Shown here: in pieces, positions 1-9,827 of the stretch
Position numbering within the stretch: position 1 is the first letter of the stretch
How the letters are laid out: each line of letters starts with the position of its first letter
Source of the DNA: Terramyces sp. JEL0728
Lineage: Eukaryota; Chytridiomycota; Chytridiomycetes; Rhizophydiales; Terramycetaceae
Direction of reading: 5' to 3'
NCBI GenBank assembly: GCA_027603945.1
Contig: JADIIU010000136.1
Coordinates: forward strand, 1-33,392
Length of the DNA stretch: 33,392 nt
Made by a program: the position numbers and the translations under genes
The notes under the pieces: generated by a model
Told to the model about the DNA's origin: nothing
Databases searched by the model: none
The model's input: the letters and a program-made list of their open reading frames with translations, nothing else

Positions 1-183
1 GCGACTGCCCTCCTGCTCAAGCTGACTTTGCTTCTCAATTCGCCATCGATCATGGTAATGCCATCAGCCAAGGAAACAGCCAACAAGACCAAGTCAACAA
101 TATCCAGCTTGGAATTATCACTCTTCAAAGATCATTCTGTTGTCCTGCAGCCTCTGTTACTTTGAATGCACAGTTAACTGCAG
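1..183 (+). repeat. Repeat copy 1 of the 453-bp coding repeat
   Basis: Codes for the CDCPPAQADFASQF...SVTLNAQL block. It is the first of two copies offset by exactly 453 bp (151 codons); the copy may extend upstream of the window. Confidence 0.85.
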
Positions 184-641
184 TACAAAATGGACAGGCT
201 CCTGCTGCAAACAATCCAGCGCCAGCTCCTGCTAATCCACCTGCTCAATCTAGCAGTGGTCAAGATCCTGGTGCAGTTTTCAGAGCCAAACGCACTTGTC
301 CTGCCCCATTACCAGCATCCAGCTCTCCTGATGCTTCAAGAGCTCAATTTGCTCCAAACCTTGGTGCTTCCCCAGGTCTCCAAGACCCTGTATGTATTCA
401 AAACCCTAATGGAGACAGAGTTAGTCAAGTCAAAGCCGGAGTTAGAGTTCCTTGCGACTGCCCTCCTGCTCAAGCTGACTTTGCTTCTCAATTCGCCGTC
501 GATCATGGGACTGCAATTAGCACTGGAAATGCAAAGAGTGACCAAGTAAATAACTTGCAACTTGGCATTATCACACTCCAAAGATCTTTCTGTTGCCCGG
601 CTGGTTCCGTAACTTTGAATGCACAGCTTGCAAGTCTTTAA
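1..641 (+). CDS. Cys-rich secreted-type repeat protein, 5' end missing
   Basis: Open from the first bases (frame of position 3) to TAA at 639-641, about 213 residues with no start in the window. The sequence is Ala/Pro/Gln-rich with regularly spaced cysteines (CDCPP, FCCPA, RTCPAP, PVCIQNP). A 151-residue module is present once in full and begins a second time: CDCPPAQADFASQF near the window start recurs 453 bp downstream. A Pro/Ala/Ser linker (about residues 65-90) separates blocks. This Cys/Pro/Gln composition with repeated modules resembles secreted or surface proteins of fungi, but I do not recognise a named family and no function is claimed. AATAAA at 641-646 overlaps the stop. The next gene converges, leaving only 26 bp between stop codons. 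The missing 5' part probably holds a signal peptide and further repeats; that is inference. Confidence 0.75.
   Translation, partial: DCPPAQADFASQFAIDHGNAISQGNSQQDQVNNIQLGIITLQRSFCCPAASVTLNAQLTAVQNGQAPAANNPAPAPANPPAQSSSGQDPGAVFRAKRTCPAPLPASSSPDASRAQFAPNLGASPGLQDPVCIQNPNGDRVSQVKAGVRVPCDCPPAQADFASQFAVDHGTAISTGNAKSDQVNNLQLGIITLQRSFCCPAGSVTLNAQLASL
454..636 (+). repeat. Repeat copy 2 of the 453-bp coding repeat
   Basis: Codes for the same block as 1-183. The first roughly 50 bp differ from copy 1 at a single position, while the following 130 bp are much more diverged, giving a mosaic pattern. Confidence 0.85.
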
Positions 642-667
642 ATAAACATATATCAATTGCACTTTAT
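642..667. terminator. 26-bp convergent 3' ends with opposing AATAAA signals
   Basis: AATAAA on the plus strand at 641-646 overlaps the first gene's stop. The complement of AATAAA at 663-668 overlaps the TAP42 stop. Both polyadenylation signals sit in 28 bp, so the two transcripts must overlap. Confidence 0.6.
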
Positions 668-1741
668 TTATCCTTTGTTATGGCGGTTTCCCCATCCTCT
701 TGGGTTGAAATCAGTGAAATTGTCCCATTCACGCTTCTTGTATGTTTCTTGATCAACAGCCTCTTCATCATTATCATCTGGGTCTTCTTTTACCGGTTGT
801 TTTCTAAGTTAATAGTAATGTACGTTCCACCAGATAAAAAGTTTCCTCTTTCCATTTCTCTATCAAGGTACTCTTCAATTGTCATTGTTGGCAAAATATG
901 GCCCGGTCTAAATACACCTTTGGCCAGCTCCTCCCGCTTATTCTGTTCAGTAGTAATTACAAATGGTCTTAAAGGCTGCATTAACATCAATTACCTTTCC
1001 TTGCTTGTCCAGCATTGGGCCAGTGAGATCAGCTAACCTGACAGTCTTTTCCGGCATCACTACCTGGTCCTGCTTATCAGTCAACTTTATTTTCTCTGCG
1101 AATTTGAGAATTTCCTGCTCATCCTTAATTTCAATCAACGTTTTAATGGCTTGCTGAGCATGCAAATCAACGGTGGTCAAGATCAGCTCTCTTTCGTAGT
1201 CAGTTTCATCCTTTAATTCTTGCTTTAACAATTCATCAAGCTCGTCCAATTTCTGTTTGGTTTCCTTTTCCCTTCTGTACTGTTTGATTTTTTCCGTCCT
1301 AATTGCATCCCCTCTTGGTTTGATATCTTCCTTGTAATTATTGAAATTCTGTTTATCAGTCGGTGAAATTATTCCATAAGAGTCGAGGATATCCCAGAAT
1401 TTCAATAGGAATGCTTGCGCTCTCTCTAAAATTTGATCCCTCGGTTGATTAATTTTCAACAATGTCTGTCCAAGGTAGCTCTGAGCTAGAAGGTATTTCA
1501 AATCCACAGTATTGATATCTTCAAGTATTTCATTGTCGGAAAACAAGGAAAGTGATTCCACTCGTGCTTGAATTTCTTGCAACAGCAACACAGTCTGAAA
1601 CACTTGTTGCTGGTATAATCCATCTCTTGACGGCAAATTGCTGTTTTCAATTTCCTGGATTTGATTTACTGCCGCTTTGAACAAGTCTGGCAAGTTTTTA
1701 TCTTCAAAAGTGCTCAACATTTTCAGAAAACTTTTTGACAT
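668..1741 (-). CDS. TAP42: TAP42/IGBP1 (alpha4) family PP2A-associated protein
   Basis: Three exons (1741-995, 975-824, 803-668) give 344 aa, the usual family size. TAP42/alpha4 binds and stabilises catalytic subunits of PP2A-type phosphatases and links them to TOR signalling in fungi. The N-terminal two thirds are helical and acidic/basic, as in the family. Splicing out the 19-nt intron at 976-994 restores LDKQGK-PLRPFVITT, followed by the hallmark FRPGHILPTMTIEEYLDRE. Splicing out the 20-nt intron at 804-823 restores the C-terminal DPDDNDEEAVDQETYKKREW and NPRGWGNRHNKG, both highly conserved in the family. The stop is embedded in TAAATAAA (AATAAA complement at 663-668). Start chosen as the first ATG of the open frame; MLSTFEDK, seven codons in, is an alternative. 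Confidence 0.95.
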
Positions 1742-1817
1742 GGCAATTCCAAAGATCGATTCGATAACATAAAGAATGGATCTGGGATTTTATCTGAAAT
1801 CCATGCATATGCCTTTA

Positions 1818-4800
1818 TTACAAAACTTGGATACCAGCTACGATTTCTTTTCCTAATCGCTGCATTTCGGCAAGAATCGCTTCCTTGTTTGGAGTAACTG
1901 AGGGTTTCTAAGTTAATAATAAGCTACCTCTTTCTTTGATCTGACAAGTTTGGCATTATATGCAAGATTCGCTTTGAAATGTGTGTCTTCTAATCTACCA
2001 GGCTTCCATACTACACAAATCTTGTCGCCGCCATAGACATCTGTAAAGAAGAGTGCAGTGTCCCCATAGTATTCCACCAATGCATCCAAGTATATGGCTT
2101 GCATATCCACAAACGATTGTTCAATTAATTTCTTATCATGAGGATCAAGGACGTTCTTGAATTTTGATTTCTTGACAGGCCCACTCGCTGGATCATAGTT
2201 GACTGATAAATGGAAATCAGGCAATTTCTGAGAATTCAAATGGATAACTGCATTGTAGCCTTGGATTGGATGGACAAATAATGGCTATGGTTAAACTAAA
2301 TTACTGAAATATCGTTGTTGTTTCCTGTTGCAAGTACATGCTTGATGAGCCCCAATGAAGATTTTGCTAAAACAGCAAACTTTTGAACTACTTTGGTTGA
2401 GATATCGAGGGTCTTCCACCAGGAGCTGCTGTGGTCGAGTTCGGTAGCAACAAACATAGATATGTGTCCCACACCTCCGCTTTCAAGTTTGTTGAAGTTG
2501 GCAGTGATTTCTTCTCTAAGCTCGGTGTTGATTTTTTCACTTTCCAATTCCACAATAAACGGTTCACTGGACCATTTATATGTGGAAACCAATTCCAAGA
2601 ACCGCACAAATCCTACCCAGCCACTAGCGGGAGGACCATATGCTGTTGGGTGAGTATAAATTCTGACACAGATTAGTTCTACGACTTCTGGAGCGATTCC
2701 TGACTCATATTTAGATAATAGCATTTGCGCTGCTAACCATCTTTTCGCCAATCTGATTGTGAAGCCCAAAAATGGAAAACGCAAACACAAGTTGCCTACT
2801 AATGATGCATGAATCGGTCTGTTGATATTATTTGTAGTATAGTTTTGTTTGTAAAGTGCTAATCCAGGCTTCTTATGTGGAGGAGCGATTTTGACAATGC
2901 TTTCCAATAAATAGATTATTCTCCCCACATATATACGCACTTTGAACAAGTATCCGGCAGAGTGAGCAATTTGTAGATAACTTTCGTTATTTAAACCAAC
3001 GCAGACTGTGGCAACCGTTTCTGAACCCGTCTCAGCCAGAGATGTTGCAATTTTGATGTAAAATGCTCTCTTCATTGTTTCGATAGCACTAATGTCATCT
3101 GGCCACTTTCCAGATGTTTCAAATTCAATTAAGAATTCAGGGATATTTGCTCTTGAAATGATATTGCTGGCAGCATCTGGCTGTGGAACAAATGCAGACG
3201 AATACGTCAAGGAATCAGAAAGCGGATGGATACGATGGATTGCCAAACTTAGATCAATAGCCTTTAATTCCTTGATTAGGTCTTGATATGCATCCATAAC
3301 ACCTTGATATGAATTAGTCGGCTTATCAACACACTTTGGATTGAGATACTTGTTCCCAAGACCAGCCCAGTATGTAACACCATCATCTTCTCCAACGTTG
3401 AAATGGAAATCGAGCAAGTAGGCAGTCATCCTGGCAACCAAAAGTGCTCTGGTTTGGATTGATCCATCACTGGTGAACACTACACTTTCCAGAATAGATC
3501 CATCTTTGTATCTACGCAGCTCAGACTTTCCGCCCCAGATTCTCTTGAATTCTTTAACCGCCTCTTTGTCATCGCCTGAAGGGCCTTGTTCAACTTCTTT
3601 GAGTGAAAACTCTGGATGCAAGATCATGCCAATTGTGATATCTTTTGATTCGTTTCCTTTTGGTGCTGACTGGTTGATTTTCCAGTTTTCAACTTTAGGA
3701 CAGCTTGCAGAAATACATAATACTCTTTTGTTCAAACCCTTTTTGAGTATCTTGTAAAGCTGGCGGAGAGAAAAGCTGTTTCTGTCTGCAAAATCAAGCG
3801 AATCTTGCAAAGTGAAAGATGCGATGGATTTTGGCAATCTAGGAATTCTGAAAATATTGTCGTATTTCAACCATGGCTGGTCAACGTTTTTCAAAAACAA
3901 GTCTTCAAACCTGTCAGATGTGGCATCATTGAAGAAATCAAGAGTCAATTGGGCTTCGTATTGGATTTCTTCCATTGCTGATTTTGTAATATATGAAGCA
4001 AGATTGATCATACCACTCGGATCGACAATAGCTACATCATAGCTGTCTACAAATGCCTGAGCGGAAAACTATTATTAATGGCTCGCTACCTCTTCCTTTT
4101 CGATTGGACCAAAGTTCTCTGTCAAGAAAAGCGGTGCTTTCGAAAAATCGTGTTTTGCTAGCATATCTAAAGTAATTTTTAGCATTTGATAACTGCTAAA
4201 TCCCTTTGCAATCCTTTTAGTTCCATTCTTTCCATTGCTTCTTATTAATGCAGCCATGATCATCGAGATCAAAAATCCAGATAGCCCAAACCCAAACTTT
4301 TGGCTTTCAGATAATCCTCTTTGAGTAATCCATACTTTAGAAAGAATGATTGCTTGTTTAAGAGAAGGGGCATCTTTTAGACTAGTGTGAATGAAATTCA
4401 AGTGCGATTGCATAGAAGTGTCTTGTAGAACCGCTGCATTATAGTGTGGAGTCGGCAATAGCTCGCCATGATCTGATGGCCGGACATTGTTACGGAGCGG
4501 TGCAAGTTTGGATTTGGAAAAAAAGTCAGAAGAGATTGCTGGAAATATTCTAAACTCTACCTTTCTCTTTGAAAAGTGATTTTTTGATTTATCTATCTTA
4601 AAAGATGGCTTACCAGTGGATTTCACAATTAGAATCGGACGCCTGATATCATTTTGGAAGGAATGGAACTCCAGGTCGTATCCTTTTGCTTTCAGCGTGG
4701 AAGCAACAATAGACAAGTAATATGCCCGCTTGTAAAAGTATCTGTTGTTGACATGATCCTTTTCAACAAATAACGAATCGGGCATCGTAATTGAGATGTC

Positions 4801-5434
4801 TACATTGGCATTTTGCTTCTTTTTAGTCATTGTTTGCAGCAGGAAACTTCCCACTACTGAAGTATTTTCTGGTTTTTTAAATTCGAATTTCAATAGCGTA
4901 TCTTTTGGTGGTGGGAAAGGATTTTCAATTCCAGCATGCTTTAAAGAACTGAGTATTTGCGATACAGCTTTTGGTTCAATATCTGGAATTGAATCCAAAA
5001 TATCTTTGATTTCATGCAAGCCATTTTGAATTGAATTGTTTTTGTTTGGGTTAAATTCAACCTGCTTGATCAATTCTTCAATTTGCAATTTAAATAAGTT
5101 AGATTTGAACATTTCCGTGGTCTGTTTCAGTGTTTGCATTTCGCTATTTGTTGGTGGTCTATAAAGTGATTTTCCATCGATTTTGGCTTTCTTTCTTGGT
5201 TGGCTATCGTCATCCAAATGTTCCTCATCGCTGAAATCTTCTTCCTCGGAAATTTCACCATCGATTTCTTCTATTTCATCCCCAATTTCTTCATCAATCA
5301 TACTGTCATCTTGAAATTCGTCAGTTTCTTTATCAATCATATCGTCATCTTGGAGATTGTCAATTTCTTCCTTTTGAATCTTTTTCTTTTCTCTTAACTA
5401 GAAATTAGAGCATTTATACTTTTTCTTTTCCCAT
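1818..5434 (-). CDS. UTP22: UTP22/NRAP, small-subunit processome protein
   Basis: Five exons (5434-5420, 5397-4090, 4068-2305, 2284-1928, 1907-1818) give 1177 aa, close to the family size; all four introns are phase 0. UTP22/Nrap acts in the nucleolus in the UTP-C module of the 90S pre-ribosome, with Rrp7 and CK2, and has a degenerate nucleotidyltransferase-like fold. Evidence: an acidic/basic N-terminus, then SLYRPPTNSEM...NLFKLQIEELI, the central FVDSYDVAIVDPSGMINLAS (restored over the 4069-4089 intron), and the C-terminal FFTDVYGGDKICVVWKPG. The last exon supplies TPNKEAILAEMQRLG, typical of Nrap C-termini. Exon 1 codes only MGKEK and is inferred from the intron at 5398-5419; without it there is no in-frame ATG until 5340. 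TGAAAAATTT lies 18 bp upstream of the start. AATAAA overlaps the stop. Confidence 0.93.
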
Positions 5435-5581
5435 GCAAACAAAAAAAATTATGAAAAATTTCAATAAGTCAATTTATCATTACGATCCCCTCTGGTGGTT
5501 GTGAAAGGCTTGCCATTCGTATTTTGAGCCTGAGATTTCCCAGTCACATTTCTATGTACCTGACCATTTTTATTCTTTCCA
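5435..5581. promoter_or_regulatory. Divergent UTP22/GH31 promoter region with RRPE-like motif
   Basis: These 147 bp separate the start codons of UTP22 (minus) and the GH31 gene (plus). TGAAAAATTT at 5452-5461 matches the yeast ribosomal-RNA-processing element (RRPE) consensus and lies next to an rRNA-processing gene. Its function here is inferred. Confidence 0.45.
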
Positions 5582-7941
5582 ATGAAATTAAAATGTCCAA
5601 CTGGTTTCCGAGTGAAATCGAGCAATCCACTAGTTTTGATTAATCCAGAACGAAGCGAATTCAGTGTAAAGGTAATCAACGAGTCAGTACTTCGGATTAC
5701 CCACATTCCACCCTCCGGATCATTACAGGAATCGCACAATTTGAATCTTCCAGAATCAAGCCCAACATTTGAGGAAAAGGAAGATTATATACTCATTACT
5801 ACTTTCAAGATTAAATTAAAGTTGTATTACAAGCAAGATCTCTATTTGGAATGGTGTACAGCGGATGATACCCCATTCTTGGCTGATTTGAAATATCGAG
5901 CATACCAATATGATTTGCATGCCGGTGCCGGACATTATATTCAGCATTCATCCGATTTGATTTATTACGGGTTAGGAGAGCGCGGATCACCATTGTATTT
6001 AAACGATCGGTCGTTTCAACTAAAGTGTACCGATGCTTTGGGCTACAATCCAGAATCAGGGGATCCATTGTACAAACATATCCCCTTCTACCTCGCACTG
6101 AACCAAAAAACAAAGTGTGCCTATGGAATATATTACAACAGCCTGTCCACCGGATACGTTAATTTTGGATCAGAAATTGATGCACTTTGGGGGCAGTTTG
6201 CAAACATCAAGTTCGACAATGGACCGCTAGACTACTATGTCATTTATGGGCCGCAAATTTCGGATGTAGTAAGTGGGTTCGCGTCAATCGTTGGAAGACC
6301 AGCTTTAGTTCCGAAATATGCATTAGGATACCTGGCTTCTTCAATGGGGTATGCTGAATCAGACAATGCACAGCAATTAATCCAAAATTTCCCAAAATTA
6401 CTGAACCAACATGATATCAGCTGCGATTTGTTGCACTTGTCCTCCGGATACACTGTAGATGAAGACACCGGTGCAAGAAATGTGTTTACCTGGAACAAGT
6501 ATTTATCACTAACACAGAAAACGATTCCCTGAACCTATCAAACTGTTCAAAGCACTACGCCTTGCTGGCATTAAAGTTGTCGCTAATGTTAAACCTTGGT
6601 TACTTGCAAACCATCCTCATTACAAACTATTGCGGGGGCAAAAAGGGCTTGTTTGGGATCCAGAGGTAATTGCTATTAATGTAGGCAGAAAGTCCAAGTG
6701 TGATTCGATTATGGAGTGCAGGCGAAGGAACAACAGCTGAAGGAAGTTATATAGACTTTTCAAGTGTAGCAGGAAAAGAATTCTGGAAAAATGGAGTTAA
6801 AGATCTATTGAATACCGGGATTGAAGGCATTTGGAACGATAATAATGAAATCAGTATCCATGATGATGATCATTTGTACGATATGGATTCCAATCCTCAA
6901 AGAGTTGGAGATGTTGGTCGAGCCTTCCAAACAATATTGATGGCTAGGCTGTCTTATGAAGCAATGATTGAAATTAACCCTGAGAAACGTCCTTTTCTTA
7001 TCACAAGGTCTGGCGCACCTGGTTCTCATATTTATGCATCGCAAACTTGGTCTGGAGATAACAACACTTCATGGCAAACCTTGAAGCACAATATACCAAT
7101 GGGACTAAATGCCGGGTTGTCGCTCTTGTCTGGGTATGGCCATGATGTTGGTGGGTTTGTCGGCCCAAGACCCTCACCAGAGCTATTTGTCAGATGGGTT
7201 CAGTCAGGAATATTCCATCCTAGATTCTGCATTCATTCGTGGAAAAAAGAAGGAATAACCGAACCCTGGATGTATCCAGAAGTATTGCCAATTATCAGAG
7301 ATGCCATCAAATTGAGGTACAAGCTCGTTCCGTATTTATACACCCTATCTATTGATGCGCACGAAACTGGAATACCTGTAATAAGGCCGACGGCGATGCA
7401 TTTCCAAAAAGATCCTCATACATTCAAACAATCCTTTGAATATCTACTAGGTCCTTGGTTGCTTATTGCTTCGGTCTTTGAGAAAGAAGCTGTCGAGCGA
7501 ACACTCGGATTACCTGCAAATACAGAATGGTGTGACTATTGGACTGGTAAATGGTACAATGGCGGCCAAACAATTACAATTCCAGTCCCTCTTGGACAAC
7601 ATGGCGGAGTTTTTGCGAAATCTGGATCAATTATTCCTATCAATCCAAATCCTGGCGCAAATACAGCGTCGGACACTGACAGAACTCTTTTGTTGTTTCC
7701 GAGTTTAGAATCTGGCTCAAGCTATTCAGTTATTAGCGATGACGATGGAATCTCACTTAACCCGCCGCGGTTTGTTTTTAAAGTGTATATGGAATGGTCG
7801 TCAATTGGCATTAATATCCAAATCGAGATAGTTCGAAGGGGATGGGAGCCAAAGTACAGAGAAATAACCGTTCAGCTGCCCCGCTCTGACAAGAGATCAG
7901 TCAACATCAATGGAAAAGCAACCAACACTTTTGAATTATAA
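5582..7941 (+). CDS. Glycoside hydrolase family 31 alpha-glucosidase-like enzyme
   Basis: Three exons (5582-6498, 6518-6665, 6685-7941) give 773 aa. GH31 enzymes hydrolyse terminal alpha-glycosidic bonds by a retaining mechanism. Visible in order: an N-terminal beta domain with YYGLGERGSPLYLNDRSFQL and DPLYKHIPFYLAL; the HLSSGYT segment; IKVVANVKPWLL restored across the first intron; the nucleophile Asp407 in GIWNDNNE; the acid/base Asp480 in TWSGDNNTSW; and HDVGGFVGPRPSPELFVRW. All key residues are present, so the enzyme looks active. No signal peptide or ER-retention motif is visible, which argues for a cytosolic alpha-glucosidase (or xylosidase-like) member rather than glucosidase II. The substrate cannot be told from sequence. 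An in-frame TGA 21 bp upstream supports the start at 5582. Introns are 19 nt each. The stop is TAATAAA. Confidence 0.93.
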
Positions 7942-7969
7942 TAAATTTCGTTCACAGTTATATTAAAAA

Positions 7970-9256
7970 TCAAAAGCTAATAGAGTGGGAGCTGATAGAA
8001 TGGGAGCCCGAGGCAGAAACTGGCAATTGAAATCCTTGACGCTTGATCTTTAGAGAGTTGACCTCATCCATAAAGTCGTCAAACAAGTATTGCGTATCAA
8101 GAGGACCCCCCATAGCTTCCGGGTGAAACTGCACCGAAGAGAATGGCAAAGATACATGGCGAATTCCTTCGTTGGATCCGTCGTTTGCATTTCTAAAGTA
8201 TGGTGCCCATCCTTGCGGTGTGGTGCTGTCATTCAATGCATAACCATGGTTTTGAGATGTAATAACACATCCACCTTTTTGAAGATTAAGAGCAGGCTGG
8301 TTGTGACCACGATTTCCATATGGCAGCTTGTAAGACTTGAATCCGGCAGCAAGTCCAAGAACTTGGTGGCCCATGCAAATACCAAAGATCGGAATCGGAA
8401 TCTTCATCGAACTGGATTTTCCCAAGATCTTCTTTACAACCTCGGTGGTTTTAGTTGCATATTTTGGATCTCCAGGGCCATTCGAAAGGAATACTCCGTC
8501 AAACTCTGACAATTTGGAAGAAAAGTCATAGTCGTGAGGGAAAGCAGTAACCTGGGCACCGCGTTCTGCAAGGCATCGAATGATATTCTCTTTGGCACCA
8601 CAATCAACTAGAGCAATCTTTGTCTTTCCATGAAAGTTGTAAACACGGATATCTTTGCGTGAGACTGAAGAGATCCAGGCTGCCGAGTCATCTGTGTATT
8701 CTGGAAGCTTTTTCGCCATGGTTTCTTCACCAATAGAGATATGCCCTACAGTAGAGCCGCGCTCACGCAATAGCGTAACAACAGCACGCGTATCTACACC
8801 GGTTAAGGCTGGGACTCCATAGCGAGAGCACCACTGCCCGAGAGATTCAATAGCGTTCCAGTGAGAATACTTGGCGGCATAGTCATTCACAATGATACCA
8901 GATACCTGGATTTTGTCACTTTCAAAGTATTTGTGAAGTCCAAACTTATCCAGAGTAGGAGGAGGGACACCATAGTTGCCCACCAAAGGCTGGGTAAAAA
9001 CCAAAATTTGGCCGTGGTAGGACGGATCAGTCATAGATTCTGGATATCCAACCAAGGAAGTAGTGAAAACCACTTCACCAGAAGTAATAGGTTTTACAGC
9101 ACCGAAAGAGGTGGCATCAAAAGTGTGGCCGGTAGCGAGACGCAAAGAAGCAGGGAAAGAAGGGCTTTCTGGTGTCTGCTTTGTAAGAAAGGCGCTATTA
9201 GAGAGCGTAGCAAGTCTGCGAAGAGAATTTTTGTTGATCTTGGTAATTAAAGGCAT
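7970..9256 (-). CDS. CPA1: Carbamoyl-phosphate synthase, arginine-specific small subunit
   Basis: A single exon of 428 aa. This is the glutaminase subunit that supplies ammonia to the large subunit for carbamoyl phosphate in arginine synthesis. The N-terminus MPLITKINKNSLRRLATLS is basic and hydroxylated, like a mitochondrial targeting peptide. Next comes the CPSase small-chain domain (TGHTFDATSFG, GEVVFTTSLVGYPESMTDPS), then the class I amidotransferase domain with the nucleophile Cys in GICMGHQVLGL and the His-Glu pair in SVQFHPEAMGGPLD. The start at 9256 is the first ATG; the frame is open 7 codons further but only from TTG. A free-standing small subunit with a presequence is the fungal arrangement, whereas animals fuse this domain in CAD or CPS1. 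The gene implies capacity for arginine synthesis. It converges with GH31, with 28 bp between stops. Confidence 0.95.
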   Translation of the reverse strand: MPLITKINKNSLRRLATLSNSAFLTKQTPESPSFPASLRLATGHTFDATSFGAVKPITSGEVVFTTSLVGYPESMTDPSYHGQILVFTQPLVGNYGVPPPTLDKFGLHKYFESDKIQVSGIIVNDYAAKYSHWNAIESLGQWCSRYGVPALTGVDTRAVVTLLRERGSTVGHISIGEETMAKKLPEYTDDSAAWISSVSRKDIRVYNFHGKTKIALVDCGAKENIIRCLAERGAQVTAFPHDYDFSSKLSEFDGVFLSNGPGDPKYATKTTEVVKKILGKSSSMKIPIPIFGICMGHQVLGLAAGFKSYKLPYGNRGHNQPALNLQKGGCVITSQNHGYALNDSTTPQGWAPYFRNANDGSNEGIRHVSLPFSSVQFHPEAMGGPLDTQYLFDDFMDEVNSLKIKRQGFQLPVSASGSHSISSHSISF

Positions 9257-9827
9257 ATTGTAAAAATCTACTGTCAATGAGGAATTACTTGTTCTGAAAT
9301 GTAGTTGTTTGATACTTTTTCGTCTTTGTGTTGATAAGGGAAACTAAACATAAACCTTTGGCTGCGCTGTAGAAACTGAGTTTCGTTAAATTATTTTCAT
9401 TTTTTTCTCTCTTTATATGATGGTGATGGAGATAGTGTGACATCTGATAGGGCGATAAGGGATTCCACCTCCCAAAGCCGAAAACCAATAAAATCTATGG
9501 AATAAACAATGGGGAAATCTTAATTGTCTCACTAATTTATTCTACCACAGAATGGCTTTCCATGGAAAGGAATGGATGTTAAAAATTCACTCTCTGTGAC
9601 TCACAAGTCCGGCGCCGAAAAAGTTTTTTAGTTACCAACCTGGAGTATTGAGTTCCTACCGGCTTATACTGACGTGTATTGTTATTACAGTTGCGAGTCC
9701 AAGATATTCATGAGATCACTGGTATCGTATTTCCAGTCTGGAGTCTTTGATGTATGGTAGCACGAGCGCAGACTTTTGACAGACAGCACACTCCAGCAAT
9801 TTCTGTTGTCGATTATCGTGCAGCCTT
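9257..9827. promoter_or_regulatory. Largest intergenic region: divergent CPA1/GPCR upstream DNA
   Basis: These 571 bp lie between the start codons of CPA1 (minus) and the receptor gene (plus). The only open frame of note is on the minus strand, 9443-9285. It has an ATG, 52 codons and a stop 28 nt before the CPA1 ATG, so it could be a leader ORF of CPA1. It lacks the arginine-attenuator-peptide pattern known upstream of fungal CPA1. I see no tRNA, repeat or convincing extra exon. Confidence 0.4.

Noticed and set aside
190..549. Second long open frame overlapping the first gene in another frame
   Set aside because: It arises from the Gln/Ala/Pro-rich repeat composition. The Cys-patterned frame is the one with a repeat structure and a clean start-of-window continuation.
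5461..5739. Open frame of 92 codons on the minus strand, antisense to the start of the GH31 gene
   Set aside because: Its upstream half lies opposite conserved GH31 coding sequence, it has no family match, and it would fill the UTP22 promoter.
6499..6684. GH31 looked like two half genes with a frameshifted middle (pseudogene)
   Set aside because: Two 19-nt introns (6499-6517, 6666-6684) restore one continuous family-typical sequence with all catalytic residues.
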